Below are positions 55,270 through 63,913 of a stretch of DNA of 64,000 nucleotides, one piece after another. Source of the DNA: Prevotella sp. GTDB taxonomy: Bacteria > Bacteroidota > Bacteroidia > Bacteroidales > Bacteroidaceae. The stretch lies in contig JAFRRN010000035.1 in assembly GCA_017428055.1 (NCBI GenBank), positions 1-64,000 of the forward strand. Direction: 5' to 3'. A program made the position numbers and the translations under genes. The notes under the pieces were generated by a model. The model made no database searches. It saw only the letters and a list, made by a program, of their open reading frames with translations, and was not told the DNA's origin. Position 1 is the stretch's first letter, and every line of letters starts with the position of its first letter.

Positions 55270-56421
55270 ATGAAAGCAAGAGTAATAGCATATTACCTAC
55301 CGCAATTCCATCCCATTCCCGAAAACGATAAGTATTGGGGAAAGGGTTTTACAGAATGGACCAATGTTGCCAAGGCTCGTCCTTTGTTCCGTGGGCATTA
55401 CCAGCCACGCATCCCCGCTGACTTGGGTTTTTATGACTTGCGAATGCCAGAGGTGCGAGAGGCACAGGCACAATTGGCAAGTGAGGCGGGTATTGAGGGC
55501 TTTTGCTATTGGCATTATTGGTTTGGCAATGGGAAACGATTGTTGGAACGACCTTTCAATGAGGTTGTCGCATCGGGCAAGCCCGATTTCCCTTTCTGCT
55601 TGGCATGGGCAAACCACGATTGGAGTACATCGACTTGGAAGAAGGGGATGAAAAAGGATATGATTGCCGAGCAACAATACTTGGGAAGAGAAGACAACAT
55701 CCTTCATTTCAAGACGATGTTGGGTGCATTCAAAGACCGCCGCTATATAACCGTGGATGGAAGGTTGTTGTTCCTCATCTACGACCCTTATCGCTTTATC
55801 CATGTCGAGTCGTTTATGGAAGACTGGCGGCAATTGGCAAAGGAGTATGGTCTGCCGGGGTTTTACTTCGTTGCCATGTGCAATTCCACGAACACCCTTG
55901 TCAGGTTGCCTGAGGGTGGGATAGGGAATGGACGTGTAATTCCCAACTTGAAAAGTAGTGCGGAGGTATACAATGCTATGCTGTCATTAGGTTTTGATGG
56001 GGTCAATTCGTTAGGAAAATCCCGTGCGGAGATGATTGTTTCTGGGAAATACTCCCGTGCCATCAAATACAGATTGCATGAGAAATTCTCGTTTCTCCCA
56101 ACCATCAAATATGATTTCCCCAAGGTTGTCCGCCACTTCTTTGCCCCGGAGGATAGCTGGGAGAATGTCTTCCCGAGCATTATGTCGGGCTGGGACAGGA
56201 CACCGAGGACGGGCGACCAAGAAGGAGTATATGTCAACGTGACACCTAAACATTTCCAGGAACATGTGGAACAAGCGATAGAAGTCGTCAAGGACAAGCA
56301 ACCCGAGCACCGCATCTTGTTCTTACGTTCATGGAATGAGTGGGCTGAAGGCAACTATGTGGAGCCAGACCTGAAATATGGTCATGGATTTCTTGATGCG
56401 TTAAAAGAAACAAATAGTTAA
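55270..56421 (+). CDS. WbsX-like glycan-processing protein (GH99-like)
   Basis: 383 residues from ATG at 55270 (MKARVIAYYLPQFHPIPEND); a longer frame from 55213 overlaps the previous gene. KYWGKGFTEWTNVAKARPLF, GFCYWHYWFGNGKRLLERPF, WANHDWS and SWNEWAEGNYVEPDLKYGHG are the marks of WbsX / glycoside hydrolase 99-like proteins found in O-antigen and capsule loci. Role: trimming or transfer during repeat-unit assembly, inferred from family context; activity of these proteins is poorly known. Confidence 0.9.
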   Translation: MKARVIAYYLPQFHPIPENDKYWGKGFTEWTNVAKARPLFRGHYQPRIPADLGFYDLRMPEVREAQAQLASEAGIEGFCYWHYWFGNGKRLLERPFNEVVASGKPDFPFCLAWANHDWSTSTWKKGMKKDMIAEQQYLGREDNILHFKTMLGAFKDRRYITVDGRLLFLIYDPYRFIHVESFMEDWRQLAKEYGLPGFYFVAMCNSTNTLVRLPEGGIGNGRVIPNLKSSAEVYNAMLSLGFDGVNSLGKSRAEMIVSGKYSRAIKYRLHEKFSFLPTIKYDFPKVVRHFFAPEDSWENVFPSIMSGWDRTPRTGDQEGVYVNVTPKHFQEHVEQAIEVVKDKQPEHRILFLRSWNEWAEGNYVEPDLKYGHGFLDALKETNS

Positions 56422-56430
56422 TTTAGAGAT

Positions 56431-57456
56431 ATGAATTTATATATATTCCCAGAAGCGCCCGTGCTTGACAACGGTTTTGGAGTGGGCATTGCTTACGCAT
56501 ATAACAAATTACAGCCAAAGGAAGACGATGTGGTCGTATGGTATACGTCCAAAACCGATTTCCCACAACTGAGGAAGTCACACCATATCATCAAGAAACC
56601 CTCTGCGGCATCTTTCAGGAGGATCATGAATGTGTTGCGTGGAAAGCCATCTCATGAGTTGAGTATGAACCAACTCAGCTTCTTGAAGGGATTAGAATTT
56701 GATGCCGTACATTGTGATGACACGACTTTCTTCCCGACTCTTCGCCGCATGATGCCCGACAAGCATATCGTCGTGCGTTTCCACAATTGTTATGCCCGCA
56801 TAGAAGACAGGCAACGACTGTTGAATGTGCCATTATCCAGAAAGTTCCGTATGGTTCTCAAGGCATATTATCAAGTGGAGCGTGACATCATGAACGACCG
56901 CAACTCCACCAAGATTTTCGTGACGCAGGAAGACATGGACTATTATCGTTCCAATTTCGGCATCGCCTCCGACTCATGTGTCTGGGTGGGTGAGTATGAT
57001 GCCCTTCGTTCACCAAGGACATATCACCCTGTTGCGAATGTAGACAAGTTGGTTTGGTTTGGTGGCGTGGAATCCCATAAATACAACTCTGTTCGGTGGT
57101 TTATTGATAAGGTTTTTCCCCAAGTGAAGCAAAAGTATCCATTTCTCACCTTTCATTTGTACGGAGCAGGCACACAACAGTTTGATAATCCTGCTGAAGG
57201 GATTTTCGGACATGGCTTCTATGAGGGAAATGATGTGCCTGGCAAGGGCACAAGCTTATATGTGAATCCTGACATTATCGGAAGTGGTATCAAGTTGAAA
57301 TTGCTTACCTATTTAAAGGAAGGTGTGCCTTTCATCACCACGCCCTTCGGTTTCGAGGGCTATTCCATGCAGCTTGTCGATGACTATTGCATCGTGTCGG
57401 AACAGGATCATTGGGTTGAGGATATTTGTAGGTTCATCCAATCCCACAGTTCATAG
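56431..57456 (+). CDS. Glycosyltransferase family 4-like
   Basis: 341 residues. A Rossmann-like N-terminal half and a C-terminal half with LVWFGGVESHKYNSVRWFID, a donor-binding segment GHGFYEGNDVPGKGTSLYVN and IGSGIKLKLLTYLKEGVPFI, T-PFGFEGY, the pattern of GT4/GT1-type retaining glycosyltransferases. It is the last gene of this run of the locus; the next gene converges on it with a 4-base gap. Confidence 0.83.
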   Translation: MNLYIFPEAPVLDNGFGVGIAYAYNKLQPKEDDVVVWYTSKTDFPQLRKSHHIIKKPSAASFRRIMNVLRGKPSHELSMNQLSFLKGLEFDAVHCDDTTFFPTLRRMMPDKHIVVRFHNCYARIEDRQRLLNVPLSRKFRMVLKAYYQVERDIMNDRNSTKIFVTQEDMDYYRSNFGIASDSCVWVGEYDALRSPRTYHPVANVDKLVWFGGVESHKYNSVRWFIDKVFPQVKQKYPFLTFHLYGAGTQQFDNPAEGIFGHGFYEGNDVPGKGTSLYVNPDIIGSGIKLKLLTYLKEGVPFITTPFGFEGYSMQLVDDYCIVSEQDHWVEDICRFIQSHSS

Positions 57457-57460
57457 GTTT

Positions 57461-58852
57461 CTATTTTTGTAGGTACTTGCGTCCTTTTGTCACGACAATG
57501 CCCTTTGTGCCGCCAAAAATGGGCAAGCCAGTGAGTGAGTTTGGTTTTTGCATGAAGGGCATAGGGGCTACATAGACCTTTTTGATGTCGGAGGCAAAGT
57601 CTTTGTTGATGGCATTCTTCATCCATTCCTTACGCGTCTTAAACCATTGGATGCTTGACTCGATGTTTTCTTCCACGGTAGGGCCTGTGGTTATCCAACG
57701 ATTAAAGTCGAGTTCCCTCGACTTCTCCAAGGCTGCGGCTTCATCTGAAACGGCGAAGTCATATAGGAATTGTTCCATTTCATCGAACAATGTCGGGCTC
57801 AATTCTTCCCATCTTTTGCGGTAAGCTTCGGTAAAAGTGGAGTCTGGGCTGTTGAATAGGGGGTTGAAAAGAGGGCCACTCGTTGTTGTATGGGCCATGG
57901 AATAGTTGTCCGACACCATCTCTATCGTGTCGAAGTCCCACATGTTGGCCATCATCAACTTGGAGTCGAGCGTGTCGTTCTTGGTCATATACATGTTGGA
58001 GCCATACCAGTCATACGTGCCGAGGATGTCATGTCCCAATACCCATGATGCAAAGGATTCCATGTCTATGTATTCCTCGTAATTCCCGTTGTATGGGGAA
58101 TAGTCCACTTTCGTCATGAAATCAACCAAGTAGTCCAATTGTTCGGGTGTCACGTCCTCCGAGTCGGGGTACTTGAACGTATACCTCCTGTTAGACATAT
58201 TGCTCTTAAACCAGAGTTCCTCGTTCCACCAATAGGGGTCAAACTCGAAGATAAAACCTGTCTTGCTGACGTTCAGGCGGCAGTCGGTGTTACGTTTCAC
58301 GCTCTCGCAGAGCATGTAAACGCCACGGTAGTCGCCGTTCATCATGAGGTTGACGAAGCGGAATCTTGGTGTCCATTGAAGCCCTACCAGTTCGTTGACT
58401 TTCAATCCCACCATCAGGTTCAGCGAAGGGGTCTCGTCTTTCAGCAACACCCAGTCCTTGTCTTTGTACATCTCGTCCTCTCCCAACATGTCCGCTTTCT
58501 TCTGGAGTTTGATTTTGTATGGCTTTTTGGGGGTAAACGCGCTATTGTTTCCCCTCAACTTGATGGTCATTCCACTCATGCCTTCATGATAAAGCCCACT
58601 GTCATAGATGGTCTTTTCGCCAACTATCACCTGCACACTCCCCGGCACTTTCGTGGCGTTGCGGATGGAATAGCCTGGGAAGCCTTCATCTGGCGTGAGA
58701 TATTCACACGACGGTTCCTCACCATCAATGGTCTCCACGACCACCACGGGCAAGCCGATCTTTCGCAAGGAGTCCAATGTCACTTCTTGTGAATGGACAA
58801 GGAGAGACCAGGCAAGAGCCACCATTGTAAGGACAAATCTCATCTTTATCAC
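57461..58852 (-). CDS. CotH-kinase-family secreted protein
   Basis: 463 residues with a signal peptide (MRFVLTMVALAWSLLVHSQE). Residues about 80-330 carry the CotH pattern: MTIKLRGNNSA, KKPYKIKLQKKADMLG, WVLLKDETPSLNLMVGLKVN, GDYRGVYMLCESVKRN and WDFDTIEMVS. CotH kinases are atypical protein kinases first known from spore coats; Bacteroidetes have many exported ones with unknown targets. It lies on the strand opposite to the polysaccharide genes and interrupts them. Confidence 0.88.
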   Translation of the reverse strand: MIKMRFVLTMVALAWSLLVHSQEVTLDSLRKIGLPVVVVETIDGEEPSCEYLTPDEGFPGYSIRNATKVPGSVQVIVGEKTIYDSGLYHEGMSGMTIKLRGNNSAFTPKKPYKIKLQKKADMLGEDEMYKDKDWVLLKDETPSLNLMVGLKVNELVGLQWTPRFRFVNLMMNGDYRGVYMLCESVKRNTDCRLNVSKTGFIFEFDPYWWNEELWFKSNMSNRRYTFKYPDSEDVTPEQLDYLVDFMTKVDYSPYNGNYEEYIDMESFASWVLGHDILGTYDWYGSNMYMTKNDTLDSKLMMANMWDFDTIEMVSDNYSMAHTTTSGPLFNPLFNSPDSTFTEAYRKRWEELSPTLFDEMEQFLYDFAVSDEAAALEKSRELDFNRWITTGPTVEENIESSIQWFKTRKEWMKNAINKDFASDIKKVYVAPMPFMQKPNSLTGLPIFGGTKGIVVTKGRKYLQK

Positions 58853-58864
58853 GTCTTTTCGGCT

Positions 58865-58872
58865 GCAAAAGT
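58865..58872 (-). promoter_or_regulatory. -7 element of the cotH-like gene
   Basis: Minus-strand TACTTTTG fits TAnnTTTG, 12 bp before the ATG at 58852; translation from the Met at 58843 would give a more normal leader. Confidence 0.5.
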
Positions 58873-58912
58873 ACGAAAAAAATAATAAAAGCCCTGTCTT
58901 TTCGTTATTTAT

Positions 58913-60121
58913 ATGATGAAGAATGATGTGATACCGTTCCTTGACCTAAAGGCCGTCAACGGCCAATATGGCGATGAGATAAGCCAAGCCATCCAAGAGG
59001 TACTGGCCTCCGGGTGGTACATCCGCGGTGAGGCATGTTCGCGGTTTGAGAACGACTACCGGCACTTTATCGGCGCGGACTATTGCGTTGGCGTGGGAAA
59101 TGGCCTTGATGCGCTCGCCCTCATCTATCGTGCCTACATCGAGATGGGCATGATAGTCCTTGGTGATGAGGTGATTGTGCCAGCCAATACGTTCATCGCC
59201 TCCATCCTCGCCTTGACGGAGAATGGCTTGAAACCCATCCTCGTAGAGCCACGAATGGATACCCTCGAAATCGACGACTGCCTCATCGAGCAAGCCATCA
59301 CGCCCAAGACGAAGAGCCTCCTCCTCGTCCATCTCTATGGTCGCTGCGCCTATACGGAAAAGATAGGGAGCCTTTGTAAGAAGTACAACCTCATTTTGGT
59401 GGAAGACAACGCACAAGCCCATGGCTGCCAATTCAAAAATGAAGAATTAAGAATGAAGAATGAAGAATCGGCTTGCGCCATTGGCTCGCCGCAAAATCAT
59501 TCTTCATTCCTCATTCCTCATTCTTCATTCAGGACTGGCTCCTTGGGCGATGCCGCCGGCCATTCGTTCTATCCTGGCAAGAACCTCGGCGCGTTAGGCG
59601 ATGCGGGAGCGGTCACCACCAATGACAAAGAACTGGCACAGACCGTCCGCATGTTGGCAAACTATGGGTCGGAGACCAAATACCACTGCCAATACAAGGG
59701 CAGGAACAGTCGGTTAGACGAAATACAAGCTGCCATATTGGATGTGAAACTCAAACACTTAGACGAGGATAACCGCCGTCGGCAAGCCATTGCCCGCCTT
59801 TATTACGAGGGCATCAGCCATCCCCTTGTTGCCCTTCCCCAACGATTACCCGATGCCAACAATGTCTACCACCTGTTCCCCGTCTTCTGCAAGGAGCGCG
59901 ACCGATTGCAAGAACATCTTGCAAGCAAGGGCATACAGACCCTCATCCATTATCCCATCCCGCCCCATCGCCAGCCGTGCTTTGCCGAGTGGCACACCCT
60001 GTCATTGCCTGTTACCGAGCAAATCCATGCCACCGAGTTGAGCCTACCCATCAGTCCCGTGATGACAGATGGCGATGCGCAACGTGTCATTGCGGCGGTC
60101 AACGGTTTTTGTGTGGTATGA
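58913..60121 (+). CDS. DegT/DnrJ/EryC1-type nucleotide-sugar aminotransferase
   Basis: 402 residues. [43 protein letters not shown] and [20 protein letters not shown] (PLP lysine near residue 222) define the family; the wording is closest to VioA/FdtB-type enzymes that make 3- or 4-amino-deoxyhexoses on dTDP. A stretch of about 32 residues (near 175-207, [15 protein letters not shown]...) is coded by a heptamer hairpin element and is not part of the fold; the frame is kept. It probably supplies an amino sugar to the exopolysaccharide. Confidence 0.88.
   Translation: MMKNDVIPFLDLKAVNGQYGDEISQAIQEVLASGWYIRGEACSRFENDYRHFIGADYCVGVGNGLDALALIYRAYIEMGMIVLGDEVIVPANTFIASILALTENGLKPILVEPRMDTLEIDDCLIEQAITPKTKSLLLVHLYGRCAYTEKIGSLCKKYNLILVEDNAQAHGCQFKNEELRMKNEESACAIGSPQNHSSFLIPHSSFRTGSLGDAAGHSFYPGKNLGALGDAGAVTTNDKELAQTVRMLANYGSETKYHCQYKGRNSRLDEIQAAILDVKLKHLDEDNRRRQAIARLYYEGISHPLVALPQRLPDANNVYHLFPVFCKERDRLQEHLASKGIQTLIHYPIPPHRQPCFAEWHTLSLPVTEQIHATELSLPISPVMTDGDAQRVIAAVNGFCVV
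59438..59530. repeat. In-frame heptamer hairpin element inside the aminotransferase gene
   Basis: The left arm (59438-59468) is a run of AATGAAG-type heptamers; the right arm (59498-59530) is the complement, CATTCTT/CATTCCT-type. The loop itself has a small stem (CGGC...GCCG). About 96 bp in total, a multiple of three, placed between the PLP-site motifs [10 protein letters not shown] and [10 protein letters not shown]. Confidence 0.88.
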
Positions 60122-60265
60122 AAAAAACGGACAAATATTGAAAAATCAGGACAAAATGATGGCCTGAAATAATTGTGAAATAGTGTTTTCCCCGTTGGCA
60201 GGATAACCCAAAACGTACCGATTTGCCCGTCATTCCCGGTGGAATTATCCATTTAACATTTTTTG

Positions 60266-60309
60266 TGTGGCAGTTATCGCCCGTAGATGTGGCAGTTATC
60301 GGTGATAGA
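60266..60309. repeat. Direct repeats at 22-bp spacing, candidate LytTR box
   Basis: TGTGGCAGTTATCG occurs at 60266-60279 and 60288-60301, exactly 22 bp apart, with a degenerate third copy from 60310. LytTR regulators are known to bind pairs of direct repeats about two helical turns apart, and a LytTR gene follows at 60606. The rest of the 480-bp gap (60122-60605) holds no gene. Confidence 0.65.
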
Positions 60310-60572
60310 TGCCGCCCAAAAAGTGTTAAATAGCCGCATTTGTCGGGCAAAATGGGCATCTTTCCATCCGCCTTTTATCGTGTTCGTGGCGTAAGATGTT
60401 GGTAGTCAGCCACTTCCGAAAAACGTCATTTTGAGGCTTCTTTTGCCCCAAAATATGCTTCGTGGCGATGGTTGCCCTTCTCGTGCGCCCATGTCATGAT
60501 GTTTTCTTGACAAAATGAGAAGTCGTGGAAAATATTTCGGACGTTGTTATCCATTATTCGCAAAAAAAACAT

Positions 60573-60580
60573 TAAATTTG
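60573..60580 (+). promoter_or_regulatory. -7 element of the LytTR gene
   Basis: TAAATTTG fits TAnnTTTG, 25 bp before the ATG at 60606. Confidence 0.55.
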
Positions 60581-60605
60581 CAAAATAAATACAACCAAGA
60601 TAAAA

Positions 60606-60974
60606 ATGAATAACCACGATGTCATTTTGTTCAACTCCCGCGACGAGTTGTTTCGGATAGAGGTGTCAAAAGTCGTGTATTTTGAGGCAGACGGGAACTA
60701 TACACATATCATCCTTGCCAACAAACTGGACTTTTCTGTCTTGATGAACTTGGCGAAAATGGAGAAGGTGCTTGCCGATAACCTCCACGAGCGGGCGGGT
60801 CGGTTTATGCGCATAGGCAAGCGATTCATCGTCAACACGAACTATATCGTCCATGTACACACGCTCAAGCAACGCTTGGTGTTGTCAGACGGCATCTCCT
60901 TCGCCTATACCCTCAACATCTCGAAGGAGGCTTTGAAGAATGTGAAAAAGGTAATCGTAGGTGTAAGGATATAG
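60606..60974 (+). CDS. Stand-alone LytTR DNA-binding protein
   Basis: 122 residues, almost wholly a LytTR domain: VVYFEADGNYTHIILANKLD, MEKVLADN, RFMRIGKRFIVNTNYIVHVH and LVLSDGISFAYTLNISKEAL. There is no receiver domain and no membrane part, so it is not a normal response regulator; it would need another signal input. It is followed after 2 bases by an FHA protein gene, linking it to a phosphothreonine signalling cluster. Confidence 0.9.
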   Translation: MNNHDVILFNSRDELFRIEVSKVVYFEADGNYTHIILANKLDFSVLMNLAKMEKVLADNLHERAGRFMRIGKRFIVNTNYIVHVHTLKQRLVLSDGISFAYTLNISKEALKNVKKVIVGVRI

Positions 60975-60976
60975 CA

Positions 60977-61663
60977 ATGATGGAGATAATATTCGGTAGG
61001 GAGGAGAAGACCTCGCAGCTACAAGCCAAGGTAAACAACCTGTCGTTCACCTTCGGCGACAACGGCAGCGTGCCCAAGACCGTGAGCAGGCAGCATTGCA
61101 AGGTAACTGTTCTTGGCGAAGGGGCGTTTATGTTGCAGAACCTCAAGATGGAAAACGACACTTTTGTCAATGGCATGGGCATCCAGACCAAGCAGGTGAC
61201 GCAACAGGATGTCATCGAACTGGGCAGTTCCCATTACAAGTTGCGCTGGGATTATGTACAGGCGGTGCTGTCGAAGACGGTGAATGTGTCGCACTTGGAG
61301 CAAATCTGGAACGACTACCAGGACAAGAAATTACAGCAGCAGATAGCCGAGCGAAAGTTCAACACGCTGAAAGGGGCGACGGGACTGATTACGATGATAG
61401 CCATTGCGATGAACTTGATTTTGGGAAACAACACCATGTACATCGTCCTTTATGCCGTTGCCATCCTCCTGTCGTTGGGGTTCACCATCAAAGCATATAT
61501 CGCCGCGTCGAAGTTGCCCAACGAGATGAAGGTGTTGACCGAGAAGTTCCAGAAGGACTATTCATGTCCCAAGTGCAACCATTACCTCGGTGCGCAGTCA
61601 TACGAGTTGCTCAAGCAAAACAAGGCTTGCCCCTATTGCAAGGTGAATTTCGACTTCGGCTGA
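60977..61663 (+). CDS. FHA-domain membrane protein with zinc ribbon
   Basis: 228 residues. An FHA domain (about 1-95) contains VPKTVSRQHCKVTVL and NDTFVNGMGIQTKQV, the phosphothreonine-binding loops. Two membrane helices follow (about 133-175), and the C-terminus has a CPKC...CPYC zinc ribbon. It would bind phosphorylated partners at the inner membrane. It is directly coupled to the LytTR gene. Confidence 0.88.
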   Translation: MMEIIFGREEKTSQLQAKVNNLSFTFGDNGSVPKTVSRQHCKVTVLGEGAFMLQNLKMENDTFVNGMGIQTKQVTQQDVIELGSSHYKLRWDYVQAVLSKTVNVSHLEQIWNDYQDKKLQQQIAERKFNTLKGATGLITMIAIAMNLILGNNTMYIVLYAVAILLSLGFTIKAYIAASKLPNEMKVLTEKFQKDYSCPKCNHYLGAQSYELLKQNKACPYCKVNFDFG

Positions 61664-61737
61664 TGAATTTCATACATTAATCCCTATATTTCGTGTATTA
61701 TGTCTTGCCAGAAGGTCATTATTGGATAGAAAAAGGC

Positions 61738-61745
61738 TATTTTTG
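61738..61745 (+). promoter_or_regulatory. -7 element before the acidic protein gene
   Basis: TATTTTTG fits TAnnTTTG, 39 bp before the ATG at 61785. It suggests a second transcript inside the cluster. Confidence 0.55.
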
Positions 61746-61784
61746 CGGCAGGATTTAGAATGTATCAATAATCTATTCATTGTC

Positions 61785-62561
61785 ATGGAAAAGAAAAAAG
61801 AAAGTACAATATGGAAGCCCATGTCTATCGGTGGCACCTCTGCCATCGTGTTTGTGATGGGGTCTTCCTTGATGGGTGTCGGGGGAAACACGGCGTCGAG
61901 CGGGGTGACAGTACAGCCAACGCCAGAAGATGAGGAGTCTTTCAGGCAGGCTTTTACGGAGGCTCGTTTGCAAAAAGGCCCCCGTGCCTCGTTTGAATGG
62001 CACGGCAACCAATACAGCACCGCCACCCATGAGGAGTGGGAGAGCCTTTCCGAAGCCCAGCGAGAGGAAATCGTGACGCACGTGGATGTGTCTGCCCCCA
62101 CAGACGTGGCAGTGGCAACTGATGCCGTGGAGGTCGTCGAGTCCCCCCAGGTGGTTGATGTCACAGGGGATTTGGACGTGTCGGTGATGGACGAGGATGT
62201 TGCCGGGGCAGAGGTGTCTGTGCTTGACGAATCTTCGGATGACGACTCGCAATTGCTTGTCGAAGCCGTGGAGGAGGATGACTTCGGCGATGACGACGTG
62301 CGGATGATAGGCTTTGACGTTCCTTTGGACGATGATTCGTATGTCGCCTTGGGCGATGGCAACCAAGATGTTTATGTTGTCAACCTCGATGACGAGGCGG
62401 GTTTGGGGGAGGATGAAGAGCCTTCAGCCGATGCCATCGAGGCAGATGTGGACATTTCCATCGACCAGCAGATAGACCTTTCCAAGGAGATTGACTTTGA
62501 GGAGCCACAACCGGAGGAGGATGGCTTGATGGGAGAGGGCGTTGACTCTTATTTTGCATGA
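61785..62561 (+). CDS. Very acidic membrane-anchored protein of unknown function
   Basis: 258 residues from ATG at 61785 (MEKKKESTIWKPMSIGGTSA); a longer frame upstream starts before the promoter. A single membrane helix (about 14-34) is followed by a short folded piece (FEWHGNQYSTATHEEWESLS) and then about 150 residues rich in Asp and Glu with no obvious fold. It resembles a flexible, highly charged linker or scaffold. No family is recognised. Its place among FHA, Sel1 and PP2C genes suggests a role in that signalling complex. Confidence 0.75.
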   Translation: MEKKKESTIWKPMSIGGTSAIVFVMGSSLMGVGGNTASSGVTVQPTPEDEESFRQAFTEARLQKGPRASFEWHGNQYSTATHEEWESLSEAQREEIVTHVDVSAPTDVAVATDAVEVVESPQVVDVTGDLDVSVMDEDVAGAEVSVLDESSDDDSQLLVEAVEEDDFGDDDVRMIGFDVPLDDDSYVALGDGNQDVYVVNLDDEAGLGEDEEPSADAIEADVDISIDQQIDLSKEIDFEEPQPEEDGLMGEGVDSYFA

Positions 62562-62576
62562 TAAAAAAAGAAGCGT

Positions 62577-63329
62577 ATGTTTATGACGAAGAATATATTG
62601 GTAGGCATTGCCTTTGTCCTTCTTCCCTTGGGAGCATCGGCACAGAAAATCCTTACCGGGCCTAAGATGAAAATCAACAAAGAGAACCCTGTGCAGAAAC
62701 CTACAACACCTACTCGCGGCACAACCACAAAGAAGACGGGTGGAGGAAGCAAAGGCACCACTCGTAGGGCCTCGACAGTAGACTATACACGGTTTAACGA
62801 CGGGCTGGTAAGGGCGGCAGAGAACGGTGATGTCAAGGCTTGCCATTGTTTAGGGCATCTCTACGACGAGGAATATGGCTATAATGGCGTGTTGCACGAC
62901 AATGACGCGGCGACGAAATGGTATGCCGTGGCGGCAGACGGGGGCGACTATTGTGCGCAGATAGACCTCGTTTTCCATTGCTTAGACTGGCCTCAGACCA
63001 CCAAGGCTCTCGACTATGTGAGCAAGTATGCGTCGATGGGCAACGTGTGTATGCAGAACACGCTGGGACGGTATTACTTGAAGAAGAACGACTTGAAACA
63101 AGCCTTCCATTGGTTCCAGACGGCTGCCAATAACAAGAATGCGTATGACGATGCCTACAATGACAACGGCATCGGCCCGTTGGTGGAGTCGTGGTACCAA
63201 CTTGGCAAGTGCTATAGTGAGGGAAAAGGCGTGGAACGTGATGATGCCGAGGGAAGGCGATGGTTGCAGAAGGCCGCCGACTCCGGCTCCATGTCCGCCA
63301 AGAAATACTTGAACCAATTGAGCAAATGA
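62577..63329 (+). CDS. Secreted Sel1-repeat protein
   Basis: 250 residues with a signal peptide (MFMTKNILVGIAFVLLPLGA). A low-complexity Thr/Lys region (about 30-65) is followed by Sel1-type helical repeats from about 75: AAENGDVKACHCLGHLYDEE, NDAATKWYAVAADGGDYC, AFHWFQTAANNKNAYDDA, YSEGKGVERDDAEGRRWLQK. Sel1 repeats bind partner proteins and often act in signalling or secretion. It is followed after 1 base by an FHA gene. Confidence 0.88.
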   Translation: MFMTKNILVGIAFVLLPLGASAQKILTGPKMKINKENPVQKPTTPTRGTTTKKTGGGSKGTTRRASTVDYTRFNDGLVRAAENGDVKACHCLGHLYDEEYGYNGVLHDNDAATKWYAVAADGGDYCAQIDLVFHCLDWPQTTKALDYVSKYASMGNVCMQNTLGRYYLKKNDLKQAFHWFQTAANNKNAYDDAYNDNGIGPLVESWYQLGKCYSEGKGVERDDAEGRRWLQKAADSGSMSAKKYLNQLSK

Positions 63330-63330
63330 C

Positions 63331-63861
63331 ATGAATAGCGCAGTCAGGATCAAATGTCCCAAGTGCTCCGCGACGCTGGAAGTGAGAAACGCGCAGGGCG
63401 AGGGGGTGAAAAACATCCGCTGCCCTAAGTGTGGCAGTACCCTTCAGGTGAGGTTTGGTGCGAGGAAGACGGAGCAACAGTCCATTCCCCTTGATGTGAA
63501 TGATGAGTTAGGGGTAGAGACGCAATTTGGCGGAGAGGTGTTTACCCGTGCTTTCCTGGTGTGCCAGGGCATCAGGTATGAGCTTCGCGAAGGCCAGAAC
63601 GTGGTGGGGAGAAGTAGCAGCAAGTCGGTTGCCGACATCCAACTGCCCACGGGCGATGTGTATATGAGCCGCTCCCATGCCAATATTCTCGTCGTCAAGA
63701 CGGGGAGTGGCAGGTTGAAGTGCATTCTCTCGAATGGAAATAACAAGAACCCCATCTATATTAATGACGTGAAACTGGAGCAGTCTGACGAGGTGGTGCT
63801 GTCAGAGGGTGACGAGCTGAAGATGGGAAACACCCTCGTGACATTCACCAACCAAGAGTAG
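63331..63861 (+). CDS. Zinc-ribbon FHA-domain protein
   Basis: 176 residues. An N-terminal zinc ribbon (CPKCSATLEVRNAQGEGVKN, then CPKCG) is followed by an FHA domain from about residue 75 (GQNVVGRSSSKSVADIQLP, MSRSHANILV, NNKNPIYINDVKLEQ). A soluble phosphothreonine reader. It begins one base after the Sel1 gene, and a PP2C gene follows. Confidence 0.9.
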   Translation: MNSAVRIKCPKCSATLEVRNAQGEGVKNIRCPKCGSTLQVRFGARKTEQQSIPLDVNDELGVETQFGGEVFTRAFLVCQGIRYELREGQNVVGRSSSKSVADIQLPTGDVYMSRSHANILVVKTGSGRLKCILSNGNNKNPIYINDVKLEQSDEVVLSEGDELKMGNTLVTFTNQE

Positions 63862-63913
63862 GTTGATTGCTTATCAGGTTATTAGATTTTGAGATAAAAC
63901 CCACGAACCCACG

